DNA of 64,000 bases from Clostridia bacterium (GCA_003249225.1 QKJQ01000037.1:124001-188000), one strand, 5' to 3'. Shown: positions 18,457 to 28,189, numbered from the stretch's first letter. The notes: generated by a model from the letters alone, not told the origin. Numbers and translations: made by a program.

Positions 18457-19734
18457 TTACTTATGTTTTTCGATGATGGCTTCTCTCTCTGCACCCACAG
18501 AAACATAGGTGATTGGACAGCCTATTGCTGCTTCGATGTAAGCAATATAATCAATTGCCTGCTTTGGTAATTCTTCCATAGTTCTGCAGGAAGATATATC
18601 TTCTTTCCAGCCATCAAGATAAATAATGTTTGGCTTTGCTTCTTCCAGTTCTTTACCATAAGGGAATCTTGTAATCTCTTTTCCATCAACAAGATAACTC
18701 TTTACGACCGGAATTTTTTCCATTCCTGAAAGAATGTCAAGTTTCGTAAGTGCTATTTCATTTGCACCCTGTACCTGTACCCCATATTTTGATGCAACAA
18801 CATCAAATCCACCCACACGTCTTGGTCGTCCGGTAGCAGCTCCATACTCTCCACCCGCCTGACGTAAAGATTCTGCTTCTTCTCCGAACATTTCTGCCGT
18901 AAATGGGCCTTCACCAACACAGGTTGAGTAAGCTTTCATTATACCAATTACATTATCGATCTTCATTCCCGGTATGCCTGCTCCAATCGGTGCATAGGCT
19001 GCAATCGTCGAAGAAGAAGACGTATAGGGATAGATACCAAAATCAATATCACGAAGTGCTCCAAGCTGTGCTTCAAACAGAATCTGCTTTCCCTCTTCTT
19101 CTGCCTGTGTCAGGTACTCCCCTGTGTCACAGATAAATTCCATAATCGGCTCAGAATAGGTCATCAGCCAATTCCAAAGGTCATCTGCTTTGTATGCTTC
19201 TGCTTTGTATGCCCCTTCAATCGTAAGGTTCTTCCACTCAACAATTCCATCAAGACGCGCACGCATGGTTTCCGGTTGGAAAAGATCTCCCATACGAAAT
19301 GCTTTCTTCATATATTTATCACTATAGACCGGCGCAATACCTCTTCTTGTTGAACCAAACTTTGCATCTCTCAGTCTGTCTTCTTCCAGACAGTCCTGCA
19401 TTACATGATATGGCATGCAGATGGTTGCACGATCACTGATCTTCAGATTTTCTTTTGTAATCACAATTCCTTTTTCACGCAGACGTCCGATTTCTTTGCA
19501 AAGGTGTTCCAGGTCTACTACCATTCCTGTTCCCATGACATTGACAACTTCAGGTCTGAGTATTCCGGAAGGAAGAAGATTTAAAATGAACTTTCCTCTC
19601 GGATTAATAACAGTATGTCCTGCATTGTTTCCTCCCTGATAGCGAATTACCACATCCTGCTTTTCTGAAAGTAAATCGACCATTCTGCCTTTTCCTTCAT
19701 CGCCCCAGTTAATTCCTACAATTGCTGTTAACAT
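18457..19734 (-). CDS. purA: Adenylosuccinate synthetase
   Basis: GTP-dependent condensation of IMP and aspartate to adenylosuccinate, the first step from IMP to AMP. 425 residues, full length. Characteristic motifs: N-terminal IVGINWGDEGKGRMVD (GTP/IMP binding; the family usually has GxQWGDEGKG, here N replaces Q), GNNAGHTV, and PRRVGGFD. ATG at 19734 follows AAAGGGGTCAAT. It is the first gene of the minus-strand nitrogen run; glnA follows after 138 bases that include a promoter. purB, the next enzyme of the AMP branch, is 11 kb away at 29209. A long upstream leader from a consensus promoter (20117-20145) precedes it. Confidence 0.96.
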   Translation of the reverse strand: MLTAIVGINWGDEGKGRMVDLLSEKQDVVIRYQGGNNAGHTVINPRGKFILNLLPSGILRPEVVNVMGTGMVVDLEHLCKEIGRLREKGIVITKENLKISDRATICMPYHVMQDCLEEDRLRDAKFGSTRRGIAPVYSDKYMKKAFRMGDLFQPETMRARLDGIVEWKNLTIEGAYKAEAYKADDLWNWLMTYSEPIMEFICDTGEYLTQAEEEGKQILFEAQLGALRDIDFGIYPYTSSSSTIAAYAPIGAGIPGMKIDNVIGIMKAYSTCVGEGPFTAEMFGEEAESLRQAGGEYGAATGRPRRVGGFDVVASKYGVQVQGANEIALTKLDILSGMEKIPVVKSYLVDGKEITRFPYGKELEEAKPNIIYLDGWKEDISSCRTMEELPKQAIDYIAYIEAAIGCPITYVSVGAEREAIIEKHK

Positions 19735-20110
19735 ATTGACCCCTTTCTTCTATTAAAAAATAGACCGCTATAAACAATAGCTTTGTTATATATAGTTGAC
19801 AGTTGTTCGTTCACGTACCGCTAAAACGATTCATTCTTCTGTTGTAAACACGTCTGATTTATAAGCATTGCTTCTATATATAATATAGTGGCACAGAATC
19901 AACTCTTCCTTCGTTTTCAAACAATTCTGAAAAACATTTTTATTCACCGTAGCCAGGAACAGCTTTTGTAATCCGATTAATAACCACCATAACATATGAA
20001 ATTCTGCTCAAAATCCCATCTGTGGGCAAAACAGAAGAACCGCACGCAGCTGTTTCGCTGTCTTTGCAGTTTTGATTAAACTTACTGTCATATGTCAGAC
20101 GTCTTTGTCT
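19735..20110 (-). other. Long unexplained leader of purA (possible ncRNA or riboregulator)
   Basis: About 375 bases between a perfect consensus promoter and purA. I see no convincing ORF. It can form small hairpins (CAGC-GAAACA-GCTG near 20048; CCC-ACAGAT-GGG near 20020, whose hexaloop has A1 and G4 as in ANTAR sites) and carries a weaker second promoter candidate (TTGATT at 19902-19897, 16 bases, TATATA at 19880-19875). I could not match it to 6S RNA, SRP RNA, tmRNA, or purine, ZTP or glutamine riboswitches. Confidence 0.4.
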
Positions 20111-20116
20111 ATGATT

Positions 20117-20145
20117 ATTATACAAACGCATCATTTGACTGTCAA
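20117..20145 (-). promoter_or_regulatory. Perfect sigma-A consensus promoter upstream of purA
   Basis: Minus-strand TTGACA (20145-20140), exactly 17 bases, TATAAT (20122-20117). The start codon of a 64-codon open frame here falls within the spacer, so that frame cannot be translated from this promoter's transcript. Confidence 0.75.
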
Positions 20146-20256
20146 CTCCTTTTTCAATATTAATTATACCTTTTGGGTGTTGTCATAATCTGTACTTATG
20201 TCAATATAAACACTGATAATATCTTCACTTTTTTTTGTAGAATCGCTTATTTTTAC

Positions 20257-20286
20257 TTGACAAACCCCATTCATGAGTATTATAAT
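20257..20286 (+). promoter_or_regulatory. Promoter of glnN
   Basis: Plus-strand TTGACA (20257-20262), 18-base spacer, TATAAT (20281-20286). Predicted start near 20293, giving a leader of about 92 bases before the glnN ATG at 20385. It is divergent from the purA-side promoter 112 bases away. Confidence 0.75.
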
Positions 20287-20299
20287 CACCGACATGAAC

Positions 20300-20350
20300 A
20301 GCAAAGGTGCTTGGGAAATTCACTAGGATTTCTTGTGGTACCTTTTTTCT
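20300..20350 (+). terminator. Leader terminator (attenuator) of glnN with overlapping hexaloop hairpin
   Basis: A stem of about 17 pairs (some G-U, one bulge) forms between 20303-20319 and 20328-20345, followed by TTTTTTC at 20343-20349, between promoter and start codon. The outermost 5' arm, AAAGGT (20303-20308), is also exactly the six-base loop of a competing hairpin AGC-AAAGGT-GCT (20300-20311). That loop has A at position 1 and G at position 4, the signature of ANTAR-bound hairpins. The two structures exclude each other. The second hairpin typical of ANTAR sites is not evident. Confidence 0.6.
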
Positions 20351-20384
20351 ATTTTTACAAAAAAACGAAAGGATATGTGATAGT

Positions 20385-22469
20385 ATGACGAATGTACCTG
20401 AAATGTTTGGCAGTCTTGTATTCAACGATGCAGCAATGAAAGAAAGACTTCCAAAAGATATCTATAAGTCCTTACAAAAGACAATCAAAGAAGGTCTTAA
20501 ACTTGACATTACTTTAGCTAATGTAGTAGCTAATGCAATGAAAGATTGGGCAATTGAAAAAGGAGCAACGCATTATACTCACTGGTTCCAGCCAATGACC
20601 GGTATTACTGCAGAGAAGCATGACAGTTTCATTTCTCCGCAGAACGATGGAAGTATTCTTATGGAGTTCTCCGGAAAAGAATTGATTCAGGGTGAGCCAG
20701 ATGCATCCAGCTTTCCTTCAGGCGGTTTAAGAGCAACTTTTGAAGCCAGAGGGTACACCGCATGGGATCCAACTTCCTACGCATTCATAAAAGGAAATTC
20801 ACTTTGTATTCCTACTGCTTTCTGTTCTTACGGCGGTGAGGTTCTTGATAAAAAGACTCCTCTTCTTCGTTCCATGGAACTTGTAAGCAAAGCAGCTGTC
20901 AGAGTACTGAACGCAATCGGCGACAAAGAAACTACCAGAGTAGCTTCTACTGTTGGTCCAGAACAGGAATACTTCTTAATTGATAAAGAACTTTTCAACA
21001 AACGTAAAGATCTTATATTCACAGGAAGAACTTTATTTGGTGCAAAACCTCCAAAGGGTCAGGAACTTGAAGATCATTACTTTGGGGCAATTAAGCCAAG
21101 AGTTAGTGCTTACATGGAAGATTTGAACGAAGAATTATGGAAGCTTGGCATCTTTGCAAAGACAGAACATAATGAAGTTGCTCCATCTCAGCACGAAATG
21201 GCTCCTATCTTCTCAACAACAAACATTGCGACCGATCACAATCAGTTAACAATGGAAATCATGAAGAAAGTAGCTGACCGTCATGGACTTGTTTGTCTTC
21301 TTCACGAGAAACCATTTGCTGGAGTTAACGGAAGTGGTAAACATAACAACTGGTCACTTGGAACAAATACTGGAAAGAACTTATTCGATCCTACCAAGAC
21401 ACCTTCCGAGAACAAACAGTTCTTACTTTTCCTTGCCGCTGTAATCAAAGCAGTTGATGATCATCAGGATCTTCTTCGTGTTTCTGTTGCAAGCGCAGGA
21501 AACGATCACCGTCTTGGCGCTAACGAAGCTCCTCCTGCAATCATTTCTATCTTCCTTGGAAGTGAACTTGAAGAAGTAGTAAAAGCTATCGTAGCCGGAA
21601 CTGCAAGAAAAGATGGTGTTGCATCTCCATTGATTACAGGTGTTGACACACTTCCTGATTTCATGAAAGATACAACAGACCGTAACCGTACATCACCATT
21701 TGCATTTACAGGTAATAAATTCGAGTTCAGAAGTCTTGGTTCTTCCTTCTCCATTGCTGGACCAAACATCGTACTTAACACTATTATGGCTGATGCGCTC
21801 AGTGAATTCGCTGATAAGTTGGAAGCTGCTTCTGATGTTAATGCAGAATCCGCAAAACTTATTAAAGAAACTCTCGCAGCTCATATGCGCATTCTGTTCA
21901 ATGGTAATAACTACTCCGAAGAATGGGTTGTTGAAGCTGAAAAGCGCGGTTTGTTAAACTTAAAAACTACCGTTGATGCTCTTCCTTACTTTGTTAAAGA
22001 AAAGAACATCAAGTTATTTACAAAACATAAAGTTTTCTCAGAAGTTGAAATTCACTCACGTTATGAGCTTCTGTTAGAAGGTTATTGTAAGCAGATCAAT
22101 ATCGAAGCATTGACTATGATTGAAATGGCTCGTAAAGAAATCTATCCTGCTTCTGCTGCTTATGTTAAAGCTCTTGCTGATTCAGCAACAGCAAAATCAG
22201 CACTTGGACTTGATATCTCTGAAGATTCCGATGTATTATTAGTAAAGAAAATCGCATCACTTCAGAATAACTTCAGTAAAAAAACTGCTGCACTTGAAGA
22301 CAAAGTTCTTCATCTGTTCGATGGCGAAGAAGCACTTGGACAGGCTGAATTTGTTCGTGACAGCGTATTACCGGCAATGCAGGAACTTCGTGCTGCAGGT
22401 GATGAAATCGAAACACTTGTTGGAAAAGCTTACTGGCCATATCCAACATACGGCGATTTGTTATTCTAA
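20385..22469 (+). CDS. glnN: Glutamine synthetase type III
   Basis: About 694 residues, the normal size of GSIII, a dodecameric enzyme distinct from GlnA. Family motifs: [64 protein letters not shown] and [21 protein letters not shown]. It assimilates ammonium into glutamine and is the likely main route when ammonium is scarce, as it sits just before the ammonium transporter. The ATG at 20385 follows AAAGGA at 11 bases; upstream in-frame codons lie in the leader terminator and were rejected. Codon use (many CTT, GTT, GCT and GAA) suggests high expression. Confidence 0.95.
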   Translation: MTNVPEMFGSLVFNDAAMKERLPKDIYKSLQKTIKEGLKLDITLANVVANAMKDWAIEKGATHYTHWFQPMTGITAEKHDSFISPQNDGSILMEFSGKELIQGEPDASSFPSGGLRATFEARGYTAWDPTSYAFIKGNSLCIPTAFCSYGGEVLDKKTPLLRSMELVSKAAVRVLNAIGDKETTRVASTVGPEQEYFLIDKELFNKRKDLIFTGRTLFGAKPPKGQELEDHYFGAIKPRVSAYMEDLNEELWKLGIFAKTEHNEVAPSQHEMAPIFSTTNIATDHNQLTMEIMKKVADRHGLVCLLHEKPFAGVNGSGKHNNWSLGTNTGKNLFDPTKTPSENKQFLLFLAAVIKAVDDHQDLLRVSVASAGNDHRLGANEAPPAIISIFLGSELEEVVKAIVAGTARKDGVASPLITGVDTLPDFMKDTTDRNRTSPFAFTGNKFEFRSLGSSFSIAGPNIVLNTIMADALSEFADKLEAASDVNAESAKLIKETLAAHMRILFNGNNYSEEWVVEAEKRGLLNLKTTVDALPYFVKEKNIKLFTKHKVFSEVEIHSRYELLLEGYCKQINIEALTMIEMARKEIYPASAAYVKALADSATAKSALGLDISEDSDVLLVKKIASLQNNFSKKTAALEDKVLHLFDGEEALGQAEFVRDSVLPAMQELRAAGDEIETLVGKAYWPYPTYGDLLF

Positions 22470-22495
22470 AATTATTGCTTATCACATATCCCTAT

Positions 22496-22558
22496 TCGAC
22501 ACAAAGGCGTGTATCATTTTGGTACACGCCTTTGTGTATATCCTCGTCGAAGGAATGA
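22496..22558 (+). terminator. Inverted repeat 3' of glnN
   Basis: 15 perfect pairs: 22499-22513 with 22523-22537, nine-base loop. An outer TTCGAC and GTCGAA pair extends the symmetry. There is no T-tract, so it may act as a leaky terminator or mRNA-stabilising hairpin between glnN and amt. Confidence 0.6.
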
Positions 22559-22647
22559 TATGTTTTGGTAGTTTGAACTGTCTATAAATTTCATTTCTGT
22601 TATCTTTATTGACAGATATTTAAAAACAGTTCATCCTATATAGTGAA

Positions 22648-22661
22648 TGTGCAATTGCACA
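22648..22661. promoter_or_regulatory. 14-base perfect palindrome before amt
   Basis: TGTGCAATTGCACA, 34 bases upstream of the amt start codon. It may be an operator or a short leader hairpin. A TTGACA at about 22610 lies upstream, but a well-spaced -10 box was not found. Confidence 0.35.
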
Positions 22662-22694
22662 GTAAGAAAAAAAACAAAAATGGGAGGTTTTCTT

Positions 22695-24395
22695 ATGTAT
22701 TCATCAGCAAGTACAATTTGGGTCTTATGGGCCGCAGCTCTGGTTTTCTTCATGCAGGCAGGCTTTGCAATGGTAGAAACAGGTTTCACAAGAGCAAAAA
22801 ACGCAGGTAACATCATAATGAAGAACCTGATGGACTTTTGTATTGGAACACCAATGTTCTGGCTCATCGGTTTCGGTCTTATGTTTGGTACTAACAATTT
22901 AGTAATTGGTGGCGTTGATTTATTAACACAGGGAGCATATACCGATCTTCTTCCTGCAGGCGTTCCAAAGTATGCATTCTTCATTTTCCAGGTTGTGTTC
23001 TGTGCAACAGCAGCAACCATCGTATCTGGTGCAATGGCTGAACGTACAAAATTCATTTCCTACTGCTTATACAGTGCTGTTATCTCCGGTTTCATTTACC
23101 CAATTTCAGGTCACTGGATATGGGGCGGCGGCTGGTTATATGACCTTGGCTTCCATGATTTCGCTGGTTCTACCGCAGTACATATGGTTGGTGGTGTTGC
23201 AGCTTTCGTTGGAGCAAAGATCATGGGACCTCGTATTGGAAAATTCGATAAGAATGGTAAACCAAAGGCTATTCCTGGCCACAGCTTGACTCTTGGTGCA
23301 CTCGGTGTATTCATTCTCTGGTTCTGCTGGTTTGGTTTCAATGGTGGTTCAACTGTTAATGCTGAGGGCGATGCTTCTCTTGATGCAATGGGTCATATCT
23401 TTATGACAACAAACCTTGCAGCAGCTGTTTCAACCTTAACTGTAATGATTATTACCTGGATCCGTTACAAAAAACCTGATATCTCCATGACATTAAACGG
23501 AACTCTTGCTGGTCTTGTTGCTATTACAGCTGGTTGTGATGCTGTAAGTCCGGTTGGCTCCTTCTTCATTGGTCTCATTGCTGGTTTTGCTGTAGTATTC
23601 GGAATTGAATTTATTGAAAAAGTATTAAAAGTTGACGATCCGGTTGGCGCCGTTGGTGTTCATGGTATCTGTGGTGCTCTTGGTACTATATTAGTTGGTT
23701 TCTTCTCAACTTCAGAAGGTCTCTTCTATGGCGGTGGTGCTCATGCACTTGGAGTTCAGGCACTTGGTGTTGCTGCTGTTATCGCTTGGGTTGCTGTTAC
23801 TGCAACGATCCTGTTCCAGGTCATCAAGCATACCATTGGCCTTCGTTGTTCTGAACACGAAGAAATTGCAGGTCTTGATTCAACAGAACATGGTCTTGCA
23901 AGCAGTTATGCAGACTTTATGCCTTCCATCCCTACAATCAATACAGCAACATCATCAAAAGCTTCCAAAGAAGTTCATGTTGATGATGCAGTTCCTGTAC
24001 AGCTTAAAACTGCAAAAGCTCCAATTGCTTCTGATGTGAAGATTACTAAGCTTGAAATTCTTATGAAACAGAATAAATTCGAAGAATTTAAATCTGCAAT
24101 GAACGAAATCGGTGTAACCGGTATGACCGTTAGCAATGTATTAGGTTGTGGTGTTCAGAAAGGCCAGAGCGAGTTCTATCGTGGTGTTCCGGTTGACATG
24201 ACTCTTCTTCCTAAAGTCCTTGTAGAAATGGTTGTAAGCAAAGTTCCGGTTAAGACAGTTATCGATACAACGAAGAAAGTTCTTTACACAGGACATATCG
24301 GCGATGGTAAGATCTTCGTTTATGACTGCGAGAACGTTATCAGAGTACGTACCGGTGAAGAAGGATACGATGCATTACAGGGTACAGAAGACTAA
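22695..24395 (+). CDS. amt: Ammonium transporter with fused C-terminal PII signalling domain
   Basis: 566 residues. Residues 1-415 are an Amt/Mep/Rh channel with about 11 membrane segments, including [19 protein letters not shown] and [17 protein letters not shown]. After a linker of about 30 residues, residues 449-560 are a GlnK/GlnB-type PII domain ([44 protein letters not shown]). In the T-loop the uridylylated Tyr of enterobacterial PII is replaced by Val (RGVPVDM), so control should rest on ATP, ADP and 2-oxoglutarate binding. The ATG at 22695 follows GGGAGGTTTTCTT. No separate glnK is seen. The gene sits downstream of glnN; uptake and assimilation are thus adjacent. Confidence 0.95.
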   Translation: MYSSASTIWVLWAAALVFFMQAGFAMVETGFTRAKNAGNIIMKNLMDFCIGTPMFWLIGFGLMFGTNNLVIGGVDLLTQGAYTDLLPAGVPKYAFFIFQVVFCATAATIVSGAMAERTKFISYCLYSAVISGFIYPISGHWIWGGGWLYDLGFHDFAGSTAVHMVGGVAAFVGAKIMGPRIGKFDKNGKPKAIPGHSLTLGALGVFILWFCWFGFNGGSTVNAEGDASLDAMGHIFMTTNLAAAVSTLTVMIITWIRYKKPDISMTLNGTLAGLVAITAGCDAVSPVGSFFIGLIAGFAVVFGIEFIEKVLKVDDPVGAVGVHGICGALGTILVGFFSTSEGLFYGGGAHALGVQALGVAAVIAWVAVTATILFQVIKHTIGLRCSEHEEIAGLDSTEHGLASSYADFMPSIPTINTATSSKASKEVHVDDAVPVQLKTAKAPIASDVKITKLEILMKQNKFEEFKSAMNEIGVTGMTVSNVLGCGVQKGQSEFYRGVPVDMTLLPKVLVEMVVSKVPVKTVIDTTKKVLYTGHIGDGKIFVYDCENVIRVRTGEEGYDALQGTED

Positions 24396-24449
24396 TCCTC
24401 TCCTCACACATATTAATTAGCTATCACTTATCCAATTCATATTCAATAA

Positions 24450-24495
24450 ACACAAAGGGCATTCCGCAAGGAATGCCCTTTGTGTTCTATTGGCT
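24450..24495. terminator. Bidirectional terminator between amt and the GH125 gene
   Basis: 16 perfect pairs (24450-24465 with 24470-24485) around a GCAA tetraloop, placed between convergent genes. It follows the amt stop by 55 bases and the GH125 stop by about 63 bases. Confidence 0.8.
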
Positions 24496-24548
24496 TTTCT
24501 GGTTCAGGAAATTCATGAACTCAATTCTTATGCAAAATAGTATCTTTT

Positions 24549-25847
24549 CTATTTGCAGTATAAATCGATACAATATAATGCAAATAATGAATTTGCCCAG
24601 GCAAACCAGGATCTTGTATATTTTTCAGGGTCATCGCAATGAAAGCCTTCATGCATGAACCCTGTTCCTGCATCTGTTGATAAAAGCGTGGAAAGCAATT
24701 CCTCCTTTTCCTTTTCATCATTGGATGTCAATCCCTGCATTGTCAATGCAATGTGCCATATATACTGATCCGGAGTATGGGGACTTCCGATTCCCGAAGC
24801 AGCTTTTCCTTGATAATAGTACGGATTTCTTTTGCTCAATACGAACTTTCTTGTGTTCTTATAGAGTTCATCTTCTCTGTCACAGCAGGATAACCACGGC
24901 AACGACAAAAGGCTCGGGACATTGGCATCATCCATCAGATTATAGTTACCGAAGCCATCTGTTTCATAGGCATAGATATCACCGGCTTCTTCATCATGAT
25001 AAACTGCGTGTTTCGCTATCCCTTCCCTGATTGCTCTGCTTATTTTCTCGGCATTTTTTTCCATTGTGATATCATGATAGATATCCCTTGCATACTCTTT
25101 TATATATTCCAAAACAACACCTGCAAACAAATTCGAAGGAATAAGATAACCATATTCACAGGCATCGTCACTTGGTCTGAAGCCTGACCATAAAAGGCCT
25201 GTATAGGTGGAAGGTGCTCCCTTCCCTTGGTTTATCAATGTATCACTTGGTGGGCAATTCAATCGTTCAAAACGATAATCCGATTTCTCCTCATGATGCT
25301 GTTCTGTCTCCCAAAGCTCCAGGATTACTTGAAGTGTCTTTTTTATATCATCTGTAAACACTGTCCTGTCTTTTGTTTCTTCATAGTATCTGTGTAAAAG
25401 CCATACTGGATAACAAAGTGAATCAATTTCATATTTTCTTTCCCAGTTCCACGGGTTTTCTTTTGTTATATCTTTTTCCCAACAATGTCCATTGGGTTCA
25501 ATATTAAAAGCATTTGCATATGGATCAATGCTTATATACTGAAACTGTTTATTCAGCAAAGATTTTACCATGTCAGCCAACTCAGGATACGAAGAAAGGA
25601 ACGGCAGGTAATGAACGACCTGTGCGCTGCTGTCTCTCAGCCACATAGCTTCAATATCACCGGTAATCAGGAAGATCTCATCTCCATTAATACACTCGAC
25701 CGTTGTCTCTACTGTATTGACAAAACATTGTTGAAATGTTTTATGTAAGACATCATTGCTTTCTCCCGGCAGCTTAGTGCTGATTATTTTACTTAGTTCA
25801 TTTACGATTCCTACTAGGCGTTTCTTTCTTTCCTGATTATATTCCAT
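24549..25847 (-). CDS. Glycoside hydrolase family 125 exo-alpha-1,6-mannosidase
   Basis: 432 residues, typical length. GH125 enzymes are metal-independent inverting exo-alpha-1,6-mannosidases that trim N-glycan mannose. Family motifs: TGDIEAMWLRDSSAQV near residue 63, IEPNGHCWEKD, GLLWSGFRPSDDAC (with the catalytic acid Asp region) and HPT-like EGFHCDDPEKYTRSWFAWAN at the C-terminus. No signal peptide, so it acts on imported oligosaccharides. It follows the GH20 gene on the same strand after 143 bases. The ATG at 25847 has only a weak GGAA site. Together the pair suggests intracellular breakdown of host or fungal N-glycan fragments. Confidence 0.9.
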   Translation of the reverse strand: MEYNQERKKRLVGIVNELSKIISTKLPGESNDVLHKTFQQCFVNTVETTVECINGDEIFLITGDIEAMWLRDSSAQVVHYLPFLSSYPELADMVKSLLNKQFQYISIDPYANAFNIEPNGHCWEKDITKENPWNWERKYEIDSLCYPVWLLHRYYEETKDRTVFTDDIKKTLQVILELWETEQHHEEKSDYRFERLNCPPSDTLINQGKGAPSTYTGLLWSGFRPSDDACEYGYLIPSNLFAGVVLEYIKEYARDIYHDITMEKNAEKISRAIREGIAKHAVYHDEEAGDIYAYETDGFGNYNLMDDANVPSLLSLPWLSCCDREDELYKNTRKFVLSKRNPYYYQGKAASGIGSPHTPDQYIWHIALTMQGLTSNDEKEKEELLSTLLSTDAGTGFMHEGFHCDDPEKYTRSWFAWANSLFALYCIDLYCK

Positions 25848-25990
25848 TGTTTTTCCGGCAAAAATGTTTCCGACATTCTCGCATTTCCTCTCTCTTAATT
25901 CGTTTGTTGTCTTTTCTAACTTTAATCTGCCTTTGCTCTGTTTACCAGTAAATTGTCTTATGCAGATTATTGTTATTTACTATATCCTTC

Positions 25991-28030
25991 TTATGCCAGG
26001 CTGCGTAACAAATCCGCATAATAAAACACTACAGCCTGCACACGATATAATTCACTTTCTCTGTTATTCTCACGCCATAAATCTTTATAATTAAGAAATG
26101 CCAACTCCAGTGCTTCTGCCAGCTCCGATTCTTCTGTTGATTTCTGTTCTGCTGCGTGTTTCTTTTCTTGTCCCAGCTTCACTTCTTGCTTTAATTCTGT
26201 ATTTCGTTGATCCACAATTTTATTCTTACTATTATGAGCCAAACAACTCTTACTCCTACTGTCTATATAACTCTCAATACTATGATCTACACACTGCTTG
26301 GTTTGATTTTCAAAACAGTTGTTACTATCACTCTGTTCTTCGTTATAGACTCTTTTTGAAAGGATCTGTAAAGTCAAATTGAACAGTTTCTGTAATTTAG
26401 CAGAAACAAGATATTTATATATTACATTTCGTTTTAATGGGTCTAAAGAATATGACAGGTTACTGAGCATTTCCATCAGTTCATCAATGCGTTTATTATA
26501 TTCTGTGCATTGCATAAATGAACTTTCCCGAATAATCTCCAGCTTTGCTTTCTTTGGCTCCGATGACAGATCCGCTTCCATATAACGCACCGCATCTCCC
26601 CAGGTCCAGCCCTCCTGCATCGCCAGTTCACTGACCAATGATACTATTCTTTCAGATTCATCCAGATATTCTACCGCTGATATTTTTTTATTTAAAAGCT
26701 CTTTCTCATCCTGTTTAAAATTCCACGAAAAGGATGCTCCATAAATCAGACCGGGAATTGAAAAATCAGGATCGTTGATATGACCATAATCGCCCCAGTC
26801 TGTATTCAGTATACCGATTGCTTCGTACTTTTCTGCATAACTGCACATTCTACGGATGTTCTCATAGGCCAGATCAAGACGATTAATAAACCTTCTCCAT
26901 CCCTGAACCCCCGGACACATATATTGTACCGCTCCGACATCATGCATTTTTTTTGCATTTGTTTCTGTCTCCAGGTCTGAATATCCCCAGTTCAGACAAA
27001 TTACATCACTCGGAAGCTTTTTCATCAATTCCGGACTTTCAATGATAATATCCCCCCAGAACATAGGGCGTTTGCCTCTCAATTTTACAAATTCACAAAT
27101 TCTATTTATTACAGATACATACAATTCATGTATACCCATAGCTTCGGCCAATTCTTTGCTTTTCCCTTTTCCAAGATCAAAAGTCTCATCTCCATTAATG
27201 TTGAAATACTTTGAGCGGAACAAAGGTATAAATTCATCAAGCATTTTTTGGATGAATGCAAAACTATTTTCCTGACTGACATCGAGTGTGTGATGCTCCA
27301 TTCTGCCCTCGAAGGTGAAGGGTTCTTTCTCTGCATCCGGCAGTTCACAAAGTGGCGAAAAGCTTCTAGTTTTAAGAACTTTATCCAGATGTCCAAAACT
27401 AGCAACCGAAGGAATCAGATCGATGCCGATTGACGTGCAGTAATCATCTAGTTCCATGATATCGGATGCAGTGAGTGGCGTGTCGTCTCTGCATACCTCA
27501 CTGAACCCTTTGAATAGATATGTATGCTCAATATAAAGTTGTAGCTGATTTAGTTTATAGTACGCAGCCGTATCTGCCAACTGCTTGTATCCGAAGAGTT
27601 TTTGAACACGTCCTCTGGTTGCGTCATGGAAAAATCCACGGTTTTTAATCGAAGGATAATCGATAATATCCAGACATGGAAGGGCCGCTCCCTTCTGTGC
27701 AATGATCTGGCGCAGTGACTGAACACCATACAACAGACCGATGTCTTCCTTTGCGGTTATGCAAATGTTCTTTCTCGTTATAGAAAGCCGGTACCCTTGC
27801 TCACATCCATCTGAATCACGTTTTAAGGCAATGACACATCCATCGGTAGAAAATGACCTCTTTATCTTCAGCTTAAAACCAAGCCGTACACTTACCTCAT
27901 CTCGCAAAAGCTTCGCGGCTGTATATGCCAGCTCAGCAGTATCTGCATCCAGCGTTATCTCACCACAATAAGGTATAGTAAAAACGCCTGCTGTCTCGCT
28001 CAAATGCTGTGGCTTTGGTAATATATACAT
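25991..28030 (-). CDS. Glycoside hydrolase family 20 beta-N-acetylhexosaminidase-like enzyme
   Basis: 679 residues, no signal peptide, so cytoplasmic. The N-terminal domain (MYILPKPQHLSETAGVFTIP) is the GH20b type. The catalytic barrel follows IIDYPSIKNRGFFHDATRGR and has the Asp-Glu pair of substrate-assisted catalysis in FNINGDETFDLG. Expected product is terminal GlcNAc or GalNAc from small glycans. From about residue 570 there is an unusual hydrophilic, low-complexity stretch rich in Ser, Asn, Gln, Lys and Glu, followed by a helical end; this looks like an insertion relative to the barrel. The ATG at 28030 follows GGGAGGAAAACAC. Upstream lies TTAGT-N11-ACTAA, a weak inverted repeat near 28125. 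Confidence 0.85.
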   Translation of the reverse strand: MYILPKPQHLSETAGVFTIPYCGEITLDADTAELAYTAAKLLRDEVSVRLGFKLKIKRSFSTDGCVIALKRDSDGCEQGYRLSITRKNICITAKEDIGLLYGVQSLRQIIAQKGAALPCLDIIDYPSIKNRGFFHDATRGRVQKLFGYKQLADTAAYYKLNQLQLYIEHTYLFKGFSEVCRDDTPLTASDIMELDDYCTSIGIDLIPSVASFGHLDKVLKTRSFSPLCELPDAEKEPFTFEGRMEHHTLDVSQENSFAFIQKMLDEFIPLFRSKYFNINGDETFDLGKGKSKELAEAMGIHELYVSVINRICEFVKLRGKRPMFWGDIIIESPELMKKLPSDVICLNWGYSDLETETNAKKMHDVGAVQYMCPGVQGWRRFINRLDLAYENIRRMCSYAEKYEAIGILNTDWGDYGHINDPDFSIPGLIYGASFSWNFKQDEKELLNKKISAVEYLDESERIVSLVSELAMQEGWTWGDAVRYMEADLSSEPKKAKLEIIRESSFMQCTEYNKRIDELMEMLSNLSYSLDPLKRNVIYKYLVSAKLQKLFNLTLQILSKRVYNEEQSDSNNCFENQTKQCVDHSIESYIDSRSKSCLAHNSKNKIVDQRNTELKQEVKLGQEKKHAAEQKSTEESELAEALELAFLNYKDLWRENNRESELYRVQAVVFYYADLLRSLA

Positions 28031-28189
28031 GTGTTTTCCTCCCTGATTATGAAAGATTTCAACCTCTGATACAGTAACCATTATCGAATATTTATCCAGA
28101 TATGTTTTTTCTGTGTAACATTAGTCAACTTTATTAACTAATTTAGCTACTGTTACTATACTATATAGATCCTTAAGAATCAAGTGACA

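Noticed and set aside
19735..20110. 6S RNA, SRP RNA or purine/glutamine riboswitch
   Set aside because: I looked for the 6S closing stem, SRP GGAAG-type loop, purine-switch loop sequences and the glnA-motif ACGGAAGUAGG and found none.
19940..20134. 64-codon minus-strand frame upstream of purA
   Set aside because: Its ATG lies in the spacer of a perfect promoter, so the promoter's RNA lacks it. No homology recognised; ribosome binding site spacing (11 bases) is poor.
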